Shown: positions 16,853 to 26,171 of the stretch, in pieces | Numbering within the stretch: the first letter of the stretch is position 1 | Layout: every line of letters starts with the position of its first letter | Source: Rhodopseudomonas infernalis | GTDB taxonomy: Bacteria > Pseudomonadota > Alphaproteobacteria > Rhizobiales > Xanthobacteraceae | DNA: 64,000 bases | NCBI RefSeq assembly: GCF_022271405.1 | Contig: NZ_JAJNAL010000009.1 | Location: 62,001 to 126,000 of the forward strand | Reading direction: 5' to 3' | Position numbers and translations under genes: made by a program | The notes under the pieces: model-generated | Database searches by the model: none | Seen by the model: the letters and a program-made list of their open reading frames with translations, nothing else | Told to the model about the DNA's origin: nothing

Positions 16853-19123
16853 ATGACTCCCCTCCTGAATGCCGCCGGGCGTAACCGGCGCCTGCTGTCG
16901 TCCGTCGCCTTTGCAGCCCTGATCTGGCCGGCCACCGCCGAGGCCCAGACCGTTCCCCGCAGCCTCGATCCTGTCGTGGTGGAAGGCCAGAGCGCCCGGC
17001 CGTCGAAACCGCGCGCGTCTACGACCGCCGGATCGTCGCGTCAACGCCGGGCCGCTGCCCGTCCCGCCGCGACGCCGGCCCCCTCGCCAACCCAGGCGGC
17101 CGCGGCCTCCACGGCGGCGCCTCCGACGTTCAATCTCGGCACCCCGGCCTCCAGCGCCAGCCGCCTCAATCTGACGCCGCTGCAAACGCCGGCGAGCGTC
17201 GAGATCATCACCGCCGACACCATCGCCGAACGCGGCCAGCACAGCGTGATCGACGCGGTGACGCAGAACGCCACCGGCTTCACGGCGAGCCCGGCGCCCG
17301 GCAATGGGGGCCTTGCCTTCAACACCCGCGGCTTCACCGGCAACGGCACCGTGATGTCGCTCTACGACGGCACCCGGATGTATGTCGGCTCCGGCACCAT
17401 GACGTATCCGTTCGACACCTGGACGGCGCAGCGCATCGAAGTGCTGCGCGGTCCGGCCTCGGTGATGTACGGCGAGGGGGCGATCGGGGGCGCTATCAAC
17501 GTGATCTCGAAGAAGCCGCTCTGGCTGCCGCGCAACGAGGCCGAGATCTCGCTCGATACCAATTTGACGCGGCGGCTCGCCGTCGATAGCGGCGGCCCGA
17601 TCAATCCGAATGTCAGCTACCGGCTCGCCGCGATCGGCAACATGTCGGACGGCTGGGTCGATCGCGACAAGACTTCCAACGTCGCTGTCTCGGGTTCGGT
17701 GCGGGTGCAGGCCGCCGACAATCTCGCCTTCACGCTCAGCGAGGATTACGCCGACCGCAGCCCGTCGCGCTATTTCGGCACGCCGCTGGTCAGCGGCCGG
17801 CTCGACGAATCGCTGCGCTTCCAGAACTACAATGTCGGCGATGCATCGATTCGCTATCGCGACAACTGGACCCAGCTGAAGACCGAATGGGACGTCGCCG
17901 AGGGCATCTCGGTGAAGAACGTCAGCTACTATCTCAGCACGCACCGGCATTGGAAGGACGTCGAGAGCTACGCCTACAGCCCGACCACCGGAAAGATCAA
18001 CCGCAGCTCCTATATCGAGATCTTCCACGACCAGGAGCAGATCGGCAACCGCTTCGACACCACGCTGCGCGGCCATCTGTTCGGCCTTGCCAACGAGTTC
18101 GTCGCCGGCTTCGACATCAACCGCATCACCTTCTCTCACACCAACAACTCGCCCTATGCGGGCACATCCTCGGTGTCGCCCTACAATTTCGATCCCGGGA
18201 ACTTCCAGTTCATCAGCCCGACCCGGCCGAGCTTCCACACGCAGACCCTGCAATACGGATTGTTCGCCGAGAACCGCCTCAGCCTGACCGATCAGCTGTC
18301 GGTGGTGGGTGGCATTCGTTCGGATCATCCGAGCGTCGAGCGCACCGATTTCCTGACGCCGTCGAACAGCTTCGAAAAGACCTACTCGGCGCCGAGCTGG
18401 CGCGCCGGCCTGGTCTACACGCCGATCAAGGATCTGGCGTTCTATGGCCAATATTCCACGGCGGTCGATCCGGTCACCAATTTGATCACCATGACGGGCG
18501 TCAACCGCGATTTCGCGCTGTCGACCGGCAAGCAGGTCGAAATCGGCGTCAAGCAGCAACTCGCCGGCGGCCGCGCCGAATGGACGCTGGCGGCGTATCA
18601 GATCGTCAAGAACAATCTGTTGGCGCGCGATCCGCAGAACCCCGCCAACACCATCCCGCTTCAGATCGGCCAGCAATCCTCGCGCGGCATCGAGGCCTCG
18701 GCGGGCCTCAAGGTCACCGACACGCTGCGGCTCGACGCCAACGTGGCGCTGCTGCGCGCCAAGTACGACGACTTCACCCAGGTGGTCGGCGGCAAGGCGG
18801 TGAACTACGCCGGCAACGTGCCGGCCAACGTGCCGCAGGTGGTCAGCAATATCTGGGCGACCTGGGCGTTCGCGCCGGGCTGGTCGGCCAATGCCGGTGT
18901 GCAGCTGGTCGGCGATACCTGGGCTGACAATGCCAACACGCTGGTGCGGCCGGCCTACAATGTCGTCAATGCCGGGCTGATGTGGAAGCCGGACGCGCAG
19001 CAGACCTTCGCGTTGCGGGTCTACAACCTGTTCGACACGGTCTACGCGACGTCGGGCAACACCAACCAATGGCTGCTCGGCATGCCGCGGACCGCGGAGC
19101 TTTCGTATAACGTGAAGTTCTGA
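16853..19123 (+). CDS. TonB-dependent outer-membrane receptor under a cobalamin riboswitch
   Basis: 756 residues. A signal peptide (about 1-31, ending AEAQ) is followed by LDPVVVEG, which resembles a TonB box. A long Ala/Pro/Thr-rich linker (about 45-90) precedes the plug, which includes NATGFTASP, RIEVLRGPASVMYGEGAIGG and INVISKKPL. The 22-strand-type barrel ends in Phe (ELSYNVKF), the usual outer-membrane sorting signal. The plug looks like siderophore-receptor relatives rather than classical BtuB. The riboswitch suggests a corrinoid, cobalt or metallophore substrate. Confidence 0.93.
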   Translation: MTPLLNAAGRNRRLLSSVAFAALIWPATAEAQTVPRSLDPVVVEGQSARPSKPRASTTAGSSRQRRAAARPAATPAPSPTQAAAASTAAPPTFNLGTPASSASRLNLTPLQTPASVEIITADTIAERGQHSVIDAVTQNATGFTASPAPGNGGLAFNTRGFTGNGTVMSLYDGTRMYVGSGTMTYPFDTWTAQRIEVLRGPASVMYGEGAIGGAINVISKKPLWLPRNEAEISLDTNLTRRLAVDSGGPINPNVSYRLAAIGNMSDGWVDRDKTSNVAVSGSVRVQAADNLAFTLSEDYADRSPSRYFGTPLVSGRLDESLRFQNYNVGDASIRYRDNWTQLKTEWDVAEGISVKNVSYYLSTHRHWKDVESYAYSPTTGKINRSSYIEIFHDQEQIGNRFDTTLRGHLFGLANEFVAGFDINRITFSHTNNSPYAGTSSVSPYNFDPGNFQFISPTRPSFHTQTLQYGLFAENRLSLTDQLSVVGGIRSDHPSVERTDFLTPSNSFEKTYSAPSWRAGLVYTPIKDLAFYGQYSTAVDPVTNLITMTGVNRDFALSTGKQVEIGVKQQLAGGRAEWTLAAYQIVKNNLLARDPQNPANTIPLQIGQQSSRGIEASAGLKVTDTLRLDANVALLRAKYDDFTQVVGGKAVNYAGNVPANVPQVVSNIWATWAFAPGWSANAGVQLVGDTWADNANTLVRPAYNVVNAGLMWKPDAQQTFALRVYNLFDTVYATSGNTNQWLLGMPRTAELSYNVKF

Positions 19124-19125
19124 CG

Positions 19126-20571
19126 ATGCGCTCCGCCGTGCGGCGGCTGAAGCGGTGGCTGTATCTCGGCCACCGCTGGCTCGGCATCGCGAGCTGCGTG
19201 CTGTTCGCGATCTGGTTCGTCTCGGGCGTGGTGATGATGTACGTCGCCTTCCCCGCTCTCACCACGAGTGAGCGCCGCGCGGCGCTGCCCGATCTCGCCC
19301 TGTCGCGCGTCGCGCTGTCGCCGGATCAGGCGATGGCCGCCGCCGGCCTGTCGCGCTACCCGCGCGAGCTGCGGCTGACGATGCTGGACGGCGAGCCGGT
19401 GTATCGGGTCGCCGACTGGAAACGACCGCGGCAGACGATTTCCGCCGTGACCGGCCGCCCCATCGCTGATGTCACGCCAGATCAGGCGCTCGCGGCGGCG
19501 CGGCATCATCCCGCTGCCGTGACCCCGCGCTTGCTCGGGACGGTCGAGCGCGACCAGTGGAGCGTGACGGCGCGCTACGATCCGGACCGGCCGCTGTATC
19601 TGGTCGATCTCGGCGATGCCGCCGGGACTGAGCTTTATGTCTCGTCGCGCAGCGGCGAGATCGTGCTCGATACCACGCGGCACGAGCGGGTCTGGAACTG
19701 GCTCGGCGCGATCCCGCACTGGATCTATCTCACCGTGCTGCGCCAGGACGCGCCGCTGTGGCGGCAGGTGGTGATATGGATCTCCGGCATCTGCATGGTC
19801 ACGGCATTCAGCGGAATCTGGATCGGCCTGCTGCGGGCCGGCCTGCGCCGGCGCTACGCGGGCGGACGCGTCACGCCGTATCGCGGCTGGATGGCGTGGC
19901 ACCATGTCGTCGGGCTGGTGGCCGGCGTGGTGGTGCTGACCTGGATGTTCTCGGGCTGGCTGTCGATGAACCCGTTCGGCCTGTTTGCCGGCCGTGGCGA
20001 TCGTAGCGCAGCGCTACAGCGCTACGCCGGCCACGATGCGCCGACCATCACGGCGGCGCTTCCGGCGCGCGATCGGCCCGGCGTGGTGGAGGCGCGGTTC
20101 GTGTGGGTCGACGGCACGGCCCTGATGCTGCTGGCGCATCGTGACGGATCGCAAGGCGTGGTCGATCCGATCAGCGGCGCTGCGCGAACGCTGCCCGAGG
20201 ATCGTCTGTTCGCGGCTGCCGGCCGGCTCATCCCGAACGCGACCATGACGCTGCAGCAGCGGCTCGAGCAGCCGGATCTGTACTGGTACACGCATCATCA
20301 GCAACGGCTGCTCCCGGTGCTGCGCGCCGGTTTCGGCGACGAGGCGCAAAGCTGGGTCTATGTTGCTCCCGCGACCGGCGAGATCATTGGCTGGAGCGAT
20401 CGCAGCGCGCGCGTGCGCCGCTGGCTGTTCAACGCGCTGCACAGCTTCGACCTGCCGCCGCTGCTCGCTTATCGGCCGGCCTGGGATATCGTGGTGATCG
20501 GACTGTCGCTCGCCGGGCTGCTGGTGTCGGTCAGTGGCGTGGTGATCGGCTGGCGCCGGCTGCTGCGCTGA
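19126..20571 (+). CDS. PepSY-associated inner-membrane protein
   Basis: 481 residues, starting two bases after the receptor stop and so cotranscribed. Four hydrophobic segments are visible: about 15-42 (GIASCVLFAIWFVSGVVMMY), about 205-235, about 260-285 and about 455-478. PepSY-like modules (SPDQAMAAAG..., GEIVLDTTR...) lie between them. The tryptophan- and histidine-containing helices (YLGHRWLGI, PHWIYLTVLR, AWHHVVGLVAG, ALHSFDLPPLL) resemble FsrB/PiuB-type ferric-siderophore reductases that bind heme. It may reduce the metal or corrinoid taken up by the receptor; that is inference. Confidence 0.85.
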   Translation: MRSAVRRLKRWLYLGHRWLGIASCVLFAIWFVSGVVMMYVAFPALTTSERRAALPDLALSRVALSPDQAMAAAGLSRYPRELRLTMLDGEPVYRVADWKRPRQTISAVTGRPIADVTPDQALAAARHHPAAVTPRLLGTVERDQWSVTARYDPDRPLYLVDLGDAAGTELYVSSRSGEIVLDTTRHERVWNWLGAIPHWIYLTVLRQDAPLWRQVVIWISGICMVTAFSGIWIGLLRAGLRRRYAGGRVTPYRGWMAWHHVVGLVAGVVVLTWMFSGWLSMNPFGLFAGRGDRSAALQRYAGHDAPTITAALPARDRPGVVEARFVWVDGTALMLLAHRDGSQGVVDPISGAARTLPEDRLFAAAGRLIPNATMTLQQRLEQPDLYWYTHHQQRLLPVLRAGFGDEAQSWVYVAPATGEIIGWSDRSARVRRWLFNALHSFDLPPLLAYRPAWDIVVIGLSLAGLLVSVSGVVIGWRRLLR

Positions 20572-20583
20572 GCGCTCGTCGTC

Positions 20584-22032
20584 TCACACTGCCTGCGGCC
20601 GCGCCGGGCGCACGGGCGCGGGCGGCAGCGCGGCGAGCAGCGTCTTGCGGTCGGCGACCGCATTGTGGAATTGCTCCAGCGCAATACTGAACGCGGTCAG
20701 CGCCGCGCTGTCGATCGCGCCGTTTTCGTAGCCATTCAGGGCGTCGCGCAGGATGACGTCGGCCTCGGTCTGCATCGCGTCGAGTTCGTCGCACGAGTCG
20801 GAGCGGCGCGCGCTGGCCAGCATGTCGAGCAGCCGGTCGCGCTGGGTTACGTTGCTGATGCGCTCGTCCTTGCGCAGATAGCTGGCGAACCAGGCGCCGA
20901 TCGATCCGGTCGCCGACAGCCCCATCAGCGAGAACCAGATCAGGTCGCTGTAGCGATCGAGGAAGCTCTTCTCGTCTCCGTCCACATAGGCGGCGGCGCC
21001 GGGCTGCACAGGGATCACCGCGTCCTTGTCGGTGTCCGGCGTCTCGATCTTCGCGGCCAGCGGATTCTCCGTCATCACGGTCTGGCGCGCCGTGAACAGC
21101 TGCTGGGTGAAGGTCGCGATGGTGCTGTCGGAGACGCCGTCGCGCGCCACGATGTAGTGCGAGAAGCTGATCGTCTTGATGTCGTCGCTCGGCCGCACCG
21201 GCGAGCCGCCGAACGCGCCGGCCGGGATCGTGGCCGCCTCATAGGTCGGATGATTGGCCACCAGGGCTTCTGACGAGTCGATCCCGAGGAACACCGGCTC
21301 GCGGCCGGACGAAGCGGTTGCGGCCAGCGCCTCGCTGATCACCTTGCTGTTGAGCGGGCCGGCGGCCAGGAAGGCGTCGACCTTGCGAGTTTTCACCGCG
21401 TCGGCGACGTCGCCGACCGCGAGCTGAACATTTTCCACCTTGGTGGGATCGACACCATATTGCTGCAGGATCACCCGCAGCAGCCCGGAATTGGCTTCGG
21501 TGCGGCCGATCACGCCAACCCGTTTGCCGACCAGTTGGGTAATCTCGGAAATGGCTGCCGTGCCTTTGCCGCGCTTGCCGACGATCTTGCCGGGCGCCCA
21601 CAGCACCGCGAGGTTCTTGTGCAGCACCGCCACCGAGCGGGCATTGCGCGGCACCGGCAGGTCACCCCGGATCACCGCCAGATCGGCCGCATTGGTGCGC
21701 AGCGCCGAGGCGCTCGCCGCCGGGCCGTCGGTGACGATCGGGCGCATCCGGACGGTGTTGCGTTCGCGGGAAAACACCTGCGCCAGCGCCTGGATCAACC
21801 GGACGTCGTCGCCGGCCTGCGGGCCGACCGCGATCTTCAGCGTCGCCGGGCGCATCGCGAAGTAATAGGCGGCGCTGAGGGCGCCGACCAGCGCCAGGAT
21901 CGTGGCGAGCGAGATCAGCCTCATTCGTCGGCGCACAGGGCGCGGAGCAGGGTGCAGATAGGGATCCAACGGCTCGGACTCGTCCGTCGACCGGGCAGTG
22001 GCCAATGTCGTTGTCCCCGGTCGGAACTCCAT
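20584..22032 (-). CDS. TAXI-family TRAP-type solute-binding protein with two membrane anchors
   Basis: 482 residues from ATG 22032 ([11 protein letters not shown]); the frame stays open upstream across the divergent gene, which I reject. An N-terminal helix (about 36-58) tethers a periplasmic TAXI domain: [55 protein letters not shown], and [17 protein letters not shown] second hydrophobic helix (about 365-385, [19 protein letters not shown]) precedes a cytoplasmic helical tail. No TRAP permease gene is adjacent. The family binds carboxylates or other small solutes, so an orphan sensor role is possible. Confidence 0.82.
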   Translation of the reverse strand: MEFRPGTTTLATARSTDESEPLDPYLHPAPRPVRRRMRLISLATILALVGALSAAYYFAMRPATLKIAVGPQAGDDVRLIQALAQVFSRERNTVRMRPIVTDGPAASASALRTNAADLAVIRGDLPVPRNARSVAVLHKNLAVLWAPGKIVGKRGKGTAAISEITQLVGKRVGVIGRTEANSGLLRVILQQYGVDPTKVENVQLAVGDVADAVKTRKVDAFLAAGPLNSKVISEALAATASSGREPVFLGIDSSEALVANHPTYEAATIPAGAFGGSPVRPSDDIKTISFSHYIVARDGVSDSTIATFTQQLFTARQTVMTENPLAAKIETPDTDKDAVIPVQPGAAAYVDGDEKSFLDRYSDLIWFSLMGLSATGSIGAWFASYLRKDERISNVTQRDRLLDMLASARRSDSCDELDAMQTEADVILRDALNGYENGAIDSAALTAFSIALEQFHNAVADRKTLLAALPPAPVRPARPQAV

Positions 22033-22179
22033 CCTAGCAGTTCCCTCCCTCGCCGCACTGCTGGTTTGCGGCCGCAGCCACCATATGGTGAATCGCAGGC
22101 GGTGATCTGGCCCGCCGTTTGTGGCCGGCTTCGGTCCGCGCGCGACGCGGCCGATAACAACGACGTGAGGAGAAGGTTC

Positions 22180-22482
22180 ATGACGGAGCTGTTGTCGGGC
22201 GACGGACTGCGTGCGGCGCTGGACGGTCTTGCGGACTGGAGCGAGGTGCCGGGCCGCGGCGCGATCGCCCGCACCTTCGTGTTCGGCGATTTCAACCAGG
22301 CGTTCGGCTTTATGACCCGCGTGGCGCTGATCGCCGAGAAGAGCGATCACCACCCGGAATGGCGCAACGTCTACAAGACCGTCGAGGTGGTGCTGACCAC
22401 ACACGATGCCGGCGGCGTCACCGGCCGCGACGTCAAGCTGGCGACCGCGATGAATGCCATCGCGCGCGAGCTCGGCGTCTGA
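22180..22482 (+). CDS. phhB: Pterin-4a-carbinolamine dehydratase
   Basis: 100 residues from ATG 22180, with GAGGAGAAGG upstream as a strong Shine-Dalgarno. Hallmarks are the [18 protein letters not shown] stretch with catalytic histidines, [20 protein letters not shown], and the ending [12 protein letters not shown]. The enzyme dehydrates 4a-hydroxy-tetrahydropterin, recycling the cofactor of aromatic hydroxylases, and may act in molybdopterin-related steps. No phenylalanine hydroxylase gene is nearby. Confidence 0.95.
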   Translation: MTELLSGDGLRAALDGLADWSEVPGRGAIARTFVFGDFNQAFGFMTRVALIAEKSDHHPEWRNVYKTVEVVLTTHDAGGVTGRDVKLATAMNAIARELGV

Positions 22483-22558
22483 CGCCGGCTGCTTGCATCG
22501 ACGCTGCGAAACCCCACATTCTGGAGCGTTGATAAAATTCCGCGGAGGCGGGGACGCG

Positions 22559-22933
22559 ATGACGACGGAACATAGTGTGGGGTTCGAGCCGGCCGACAAA
22601 CTCGCGCAGGATCCCGAAACGCTGCGCCGGAAATTCTGGCACAAGATCAAGCGCGTCGCTGTGCATCTGCCGTTCGCCGAGGATATTCTGGCGGCGTATT
22701 ATTGCGCGTTCGATCGCCAGACGCCGCGGCACGTTCAGGTCGCCCTGCTCGGCGCGATCGCGTATTTCGTGCTGCCGTTCGATTTCGTGCCGGACATCCT
22801 GCCGGTGCTGGGTTTCACCGACGACGCCGCGATCCTGGCGGCCGCGCTGCGCATGGTCGCCAGCAACATCACCCCCGCCCACCGCGAAGCCGCCCACGCG
22901 GCGATCCAGCGCGGCCTGCAACACGAGGCGTAA
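22559..22933 (+). CDS. YkvA family (DUF1232) membrane protein
   Basis: 124 residues from ATG 22559. The DUF1232 signature AIAYFVLPFDFVPDILPVLGFTDDAAIL sits at about residues 61-88 and forms a short hydrophobic hairpin. An amphipathic N-terminal region (FWHKIKRVAVHLPFAEDILAAYYC) precedes it. The role is unknown; members are widespread small membrane proteins. It lies 76 bases after phhB on the same strand. Confidence 0.88.
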   Translation: MTTEHSVGFEPADKLAQDPETLRRKFWHKIKRVAVHLPFAEDILAAYYCAFDRQTPRHVQVALLGAIAYFVLPFDFVPDILPVLGFTDDAAILAAALRMVASNITPAHREAAHAAIQRGLQHEA

Positions 22934-23016
22934 GGCCGCGAAGCGTAAGACTGCCAGGCGCTCGCTCAGTCGCGTCACTCCGAGACGCGCACCGCGCCAG
23001 CTGAGTGGCCACTGAT

Positions 23017-23637
23017 TTACGGCGCCATCATCCGCTCGGTCGCGCGTCTTGCCAGCGCGGCGCGCGCGGCGATCGCCTCCGCGGTGAGCGGAGGATCGGT
23101 GCCCAGCAGCGTCTGCAATTGCGTGAATCCGATCAGCACCGAAAAGAACACGCCGATCAGCATGCCGCTGTCGTCGCTGCGGATGATGCCGCGCGCCGCG
23201 GCCTGATCGAAGAACTGCGTGATCGCCCGCATCACCGGCTGACGGCCGTGGATGTCGAGTTCGCGCGCCACGTCTCCGCCGCCGCGGCCGGCCTCGGCGA
23301 TCGCCAGCCGATACATGGCGGTGCGCTCCGGATGCAGGAATTCGGCGAGGAAGCCGCGGCCGAACAGCTCCAGCAGGGCGAGAAACTGCACGCGGTCCTG
23401 CGGCTCCGGCAGATCGGGTGACGGCTGCATCCTCTGGCTGCCGTAGCGCACCAGCGCGATCAGGATGTCCTGCTTGCTGGCAAAATAGCCGTACAGCGTA
23501 CGCTTCGAGGTCCGCGCCCGCCGGACGATCTCGGCCGTCGTGGCGGCCTCGAATCCCTTTTCGACGAACACGTCGAAAGCCGCCTGCAGAATCGCGCCGC
23601 GCCGCGGATCATCGATTTTATCGTTGTCGTTCAGCAT
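23017..23637 (-). CDS. TetR family transcriptional regulator
   Basis: 206 residues from ATG 23637 (MLNDNDKID). A longer frame to 23736 would run through the repeated GGTACC operator sequence and is rejected. The N-terminal helix-turn-helix reads TTAEIVRRARTSKRTLYGYF, followed by ASKQDILIALV, the standard TetR layout. The C-terminal ligand-binding domain is of unknown specificity. The gene is divergent from the membrane/CrtI-like fusion. Four GGTACC motifs in the shared gap are its likely binding sites. Confidence 0.9.
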   Translation of the reverse strand: MLNDNDKIDDPRRGAILQAAFDVFVEKGFEAATTAEIVRRARTSKRTLYGYFASKQDILIALVRYGSQRMQPSPDLPEPQDRVQFLALLELFGRGFLAEFLHPERTAMYRLAIAEAGRGGGDVARELDIHGRQPVMRAITQFFDQAAARGIIRSDDSGMLIGVFFSVLIGFTQLQTLLGTDPPLTAEAIAARAALARRATERMMAP

Positions 23638-23669
23638 CCTGGCTTCGTTTGTCACAGATTTCAAGATTT

Positions 23670-23719
23670 CGGTACCCATCGGTACCAGTTGTGCTACAAC
23701 CTCGGTACCGGACGGTACC
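23670..23719. promoter_or_regulatory. Four-fold GGTACC operator between divergent tetR and oxidoreductase genes
   Basis: CGGTACC-N3-CGGTACC occurs twice. GGTACC cores lie at 23671, 23681, 23703 and 23713, so spacings are 10, 22 and 10 bases. All four cores sit on the same helical face to within about one base. This is a plausible cooperative TetR operator controlling both genes. Confidence 0.7.
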
Positions 23720-23789
23720 GCTTTGCCCGCGGGCATTCAACCCGTGGTGCAGCAGGGCACAGGCCGAGGCGCAAGACCCGGAGGCTGCG

Positions 23790-25958
23790 ATGAAGATCTT
23801 CCTGACCGTCAAGATGGTGCTGGTGCCGTTCGCTCTGTTCTGGTCGCTGCTGGCGATGCATCAGCCAAGCGCCGCGATCTGGAGCGGGCTGGCGTTGTCG
23901 GTGATCGGCAATCTGTGGCGAGCCTGGCGCCGCGAGCTGTTCGTGCTCGAAGCCGGTGGCCTCGCGCTGTTTGCCGGTCTCGCAGTGCTGCTGCTGATCG
24001 CGCCCGAACTGGCTGCAGCCAACGCGCTGTGGCTGTCGTTTGCAGGATTGTCGGCGATCAGCGCGGCGAGCCTGCTGGCTCGACGGCCGTGGACGGCCGA
24101 TTACTCTCGCGCCGCCTATGCGGCCAACGCCGCCACGCCGCAGTTCTTCATTGTCAATGCCGCCATCACGGGTCTATGGGCCTTGCTGTTCGGCGCAATC
24201 GCGGCCTGCCGCTACGCCGGCGCGCCCACCGAAGTGATCACCGCGCTGGTCACCTTCGGCGCGGTAGTGTCGATTTTCGGGCCGAAGCTCGCGATCCGCC
24301 TCGTGCTGCAGCGGATGGCCGCCGCGCAGGAAGCCTATCGGTGGCCCGCACCGTCGTTTGCCGCCGATGAACCGGCCGACTGTGATGTCGTGGTGATCGG
24401 CGCCGGCATCGGCGGACTCACGGCGGCAGCGCTGCTCGCCGACGCCGGGCTGAAGGTCAGGGTGTTCGAACAGCACGTCGTCGCCGGCGGCTATTGCCAC
24501 TGCTATCTCCGCAAGGCGCATCACGGCGGCCGGCCGGTGCTGTATCGGTTCGATGCCGGCCCGCACGATTTCTCCGGTGTGCATCCGGGCGGGCCATTCT
24601 GCCGTCTGCTCGAGCGGCTCGGCGTCGCCGACCGCATCGTCTGGGAACGGGTGTCCCAGAGCTTCCAATCCGAGGCCGGCATGATCGAAGTGCCGCCGGA
24701 TTGGCGCGACTACGTCCGTGTGCTCGGCGAGCGGTTTCCGGACAGCGCCGCCGGAATCGCGGCGCTGTTCGCCGAGATCAAGGCGATCCTCGACGACATG
24801 TTCGCCACCGGCGACCGCCGCGGCGGCATTCCGGGTCCGCCCGCGACCGTCGAAGAGTTGCTGGCATTTCCCCGGCAGCATCCGAACGCCTATAAATGGA
24901 TGAACCGGCCATTCGCCGAGCTGGTCGCCGCTCATGTCCGCGATCCGGCGGCGGTCGCGGTGATCAACGGCCTGTCCGGCTATATCGGTGACGGCCACGA
25001 GTCGTTCACCTGCGCCCGGATGGTGCCGATCTTCGGCTATTACTTCAACGGCGGCTTCTATCCGCGCGGTGGTTCGAGCGTCGTCTCGGACGCGCTGGTC
25101 GAGGCGATCGAGGCGCGCGGCGGACAGGTGCGCCTGAAGACCGCAGTGAGCCAAATCCTGGTCGAGAACGGGCGTGCCGCCGGCGTCGTGCTCGCCAATG
25201 GCGAGAACGTCCGGGCCCGTTCGGTGGTGTCGAATGCGGACCTCAAGCGCACGCTGCTCGAGCTGGTGCCAGCCGCGGCCCTGCCGGGCGCCTTCCGGGC
25301 CCACATCAAACAAGCCGCGCCGGCGAACTCCTGCTTCAGCGTGCATCTCGGCGTCGACTTCGTGCCGGATCTCGGCCCGTCGACGCATCTGCATGCGCCG
25401 ATGAAGCTCGGCATCGCGATGATGTCGACATGCGATTCCACCGCCGCGCCGCCCGGCCATTCGATCCTGTCGCTGATCGCGCTGGTGCCGCACGCCGAGG
25501 CGCAGGGCTGGTTTCCGGCAGAGGGCGGCGGCAACGATTACAAAGCGTGGCGGCAGTCGGAGGACTATTTGCGGCGCAAGCGCGAGCTCGGTGATCGCAT
25601 GATCGCCGCGGCCGAAACGGTGATCCCAAATCTGTCGCAGCACATCGTGTATCGCACCGATGCCAGCCCGGTGACCTATGCGCGCTACGACTGGGCGAGC
25701 GCCGGCTCGATCTACGGCATGTCGACCGCCGGCCAGCTCAAGGGCTCGAAGACGCCGTTGCCAAATCTGGTGATCGCCGGCGGCGGCAACATCGGCGCCG
25801 GCGTGGAGGCCGTGGTCATCTCCGGCGCCCACGCGGCCGAAGCCTTGGTACCGGGATTGCTGGCGCGAGCCGGCAGCAACGCAAACGCTCGGGTCAGTCC
25901 ACTTACGCCAGCCACCCGTGCCCCGGACAAAGCGGACCGCGAAGCGGTGCGCTGCTGA
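23790..25958 (+). CDS. Membrane-domain fused FAD-dependent oxidoreductase (CrtI/CrtISO-like)
   Basis: 722 residues from ATG 23790; upstream open frame overlaps the operator and is rejected. Residues 1-180 hold about five or six hydrophobic segments (for example LVPFALFWSLLAM, LALFAGLAVLLLIAPELA, FFIVNAAITGLWALLFGAI). From about 197, DCDVVVIGAGIGGLTAAALL then VFEQHVVAGGYCHCY begin a phytoene-desaturase/carotenoid-isomerase-like flavoenzyme. It ends with NLVIAGGGNIGAGVEAVVISG and so is complete. The substrate may be a membrane isoprenoid or retinoid-like lipid. Expression is probably governed by the divergent TetR regulator. Confidence 0.8.
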   Translation: MKIFLTVKMVLVPFALFWSLLAMHQPSAAIWSGLALSVIGNLWRAWRRELFVLEAGGLALFAGLAVLLLIAPELAAANALWLSFAGLSAISAASLLARRPWTADYSRAAYAANAATPQFFIVNAAITGLWALLFGAIAACRYAGAPTEVITALVTFGAVVSIFGPKLAIRLVLQRMAAAQEAYRWPAPSFAADEPADCDVVVIGAGIGGLTAAALLADAGLKVRVFEQHVVAGGYCHCYLRKAHHGGRPVLYRFDAGPHDFSGVHPGGPFCRLLERLGVADRIVWERVSQSFQSEAGMIEVPPDWRDYVRVLGERFPDSAAGIAALFAEIKAILDDMFATGDRRGGIPGPPATVEELLAFPRQHPNAYKWMNRPFAELVAAHVRDPAAVAVINGLSGYIGDGHESFTCARMVPIFGYYFNGGFYPRGGSSVVSDALVEAIEARGGQVRLKTAVSQILVENGRAAGVVLANGENVRARSVVSNADLKRTLLELVPAAALPGAFRAHIKQAAPANSCFSVHLGVDFVPDLGPSTHLHAPMKLGIAMMSTCDSTAAPPGHSILSLIALVPHAEAQGWFPAEGGGNDYKAWRQSEDYLRRKRELGDRMIAAAETVIPNLSQHIVYRTDASPVTYARYDWASAGSIYGMSTAGQLKGSKTPLPNLVIAGGGNIGAGVEAVVISGAHAAEALVPGLLARAGSNANARVSPLTPATRAPDKADREAVRC

Positions 25959-26066
25959 TCCGGGGCCCCGGTTCGTTCGGCCTCAAACCGGGGGCCCGGA
26001 TCTGTGCGCCAGCGCTGACGCGCTGCCGCTTGTCCGGGACACAGGGTTTCAACGCAGTCGTAATTT

Positions 26067-26164
26067 GTAGGGTGGGCAAAGCGAAGCGTGCCCACGGAGC
26101 CACGCGAAAGGCTTTGACGTCTTGCGCGCGTGGGCACGGCGCTGCGCGCCTTTGCCCACCCTAC
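26067..26164. repeat. Dispersed intergenic inverted repeat (GTAGGGTGGG... family), copy 2
   Basis: The arms are GTAGGGTGGGCAAAGCGAAG and CTGCGCGCCTTTGCCCACCCTAC, around a centre with GTGCCCACGG and CGTGGGCACG inverted. It lies between the convergent oxidoreductase and quinone-oxidoreductase genes. Confidence 0.85.
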
Positions 26165-26171
26165 TTATCAC

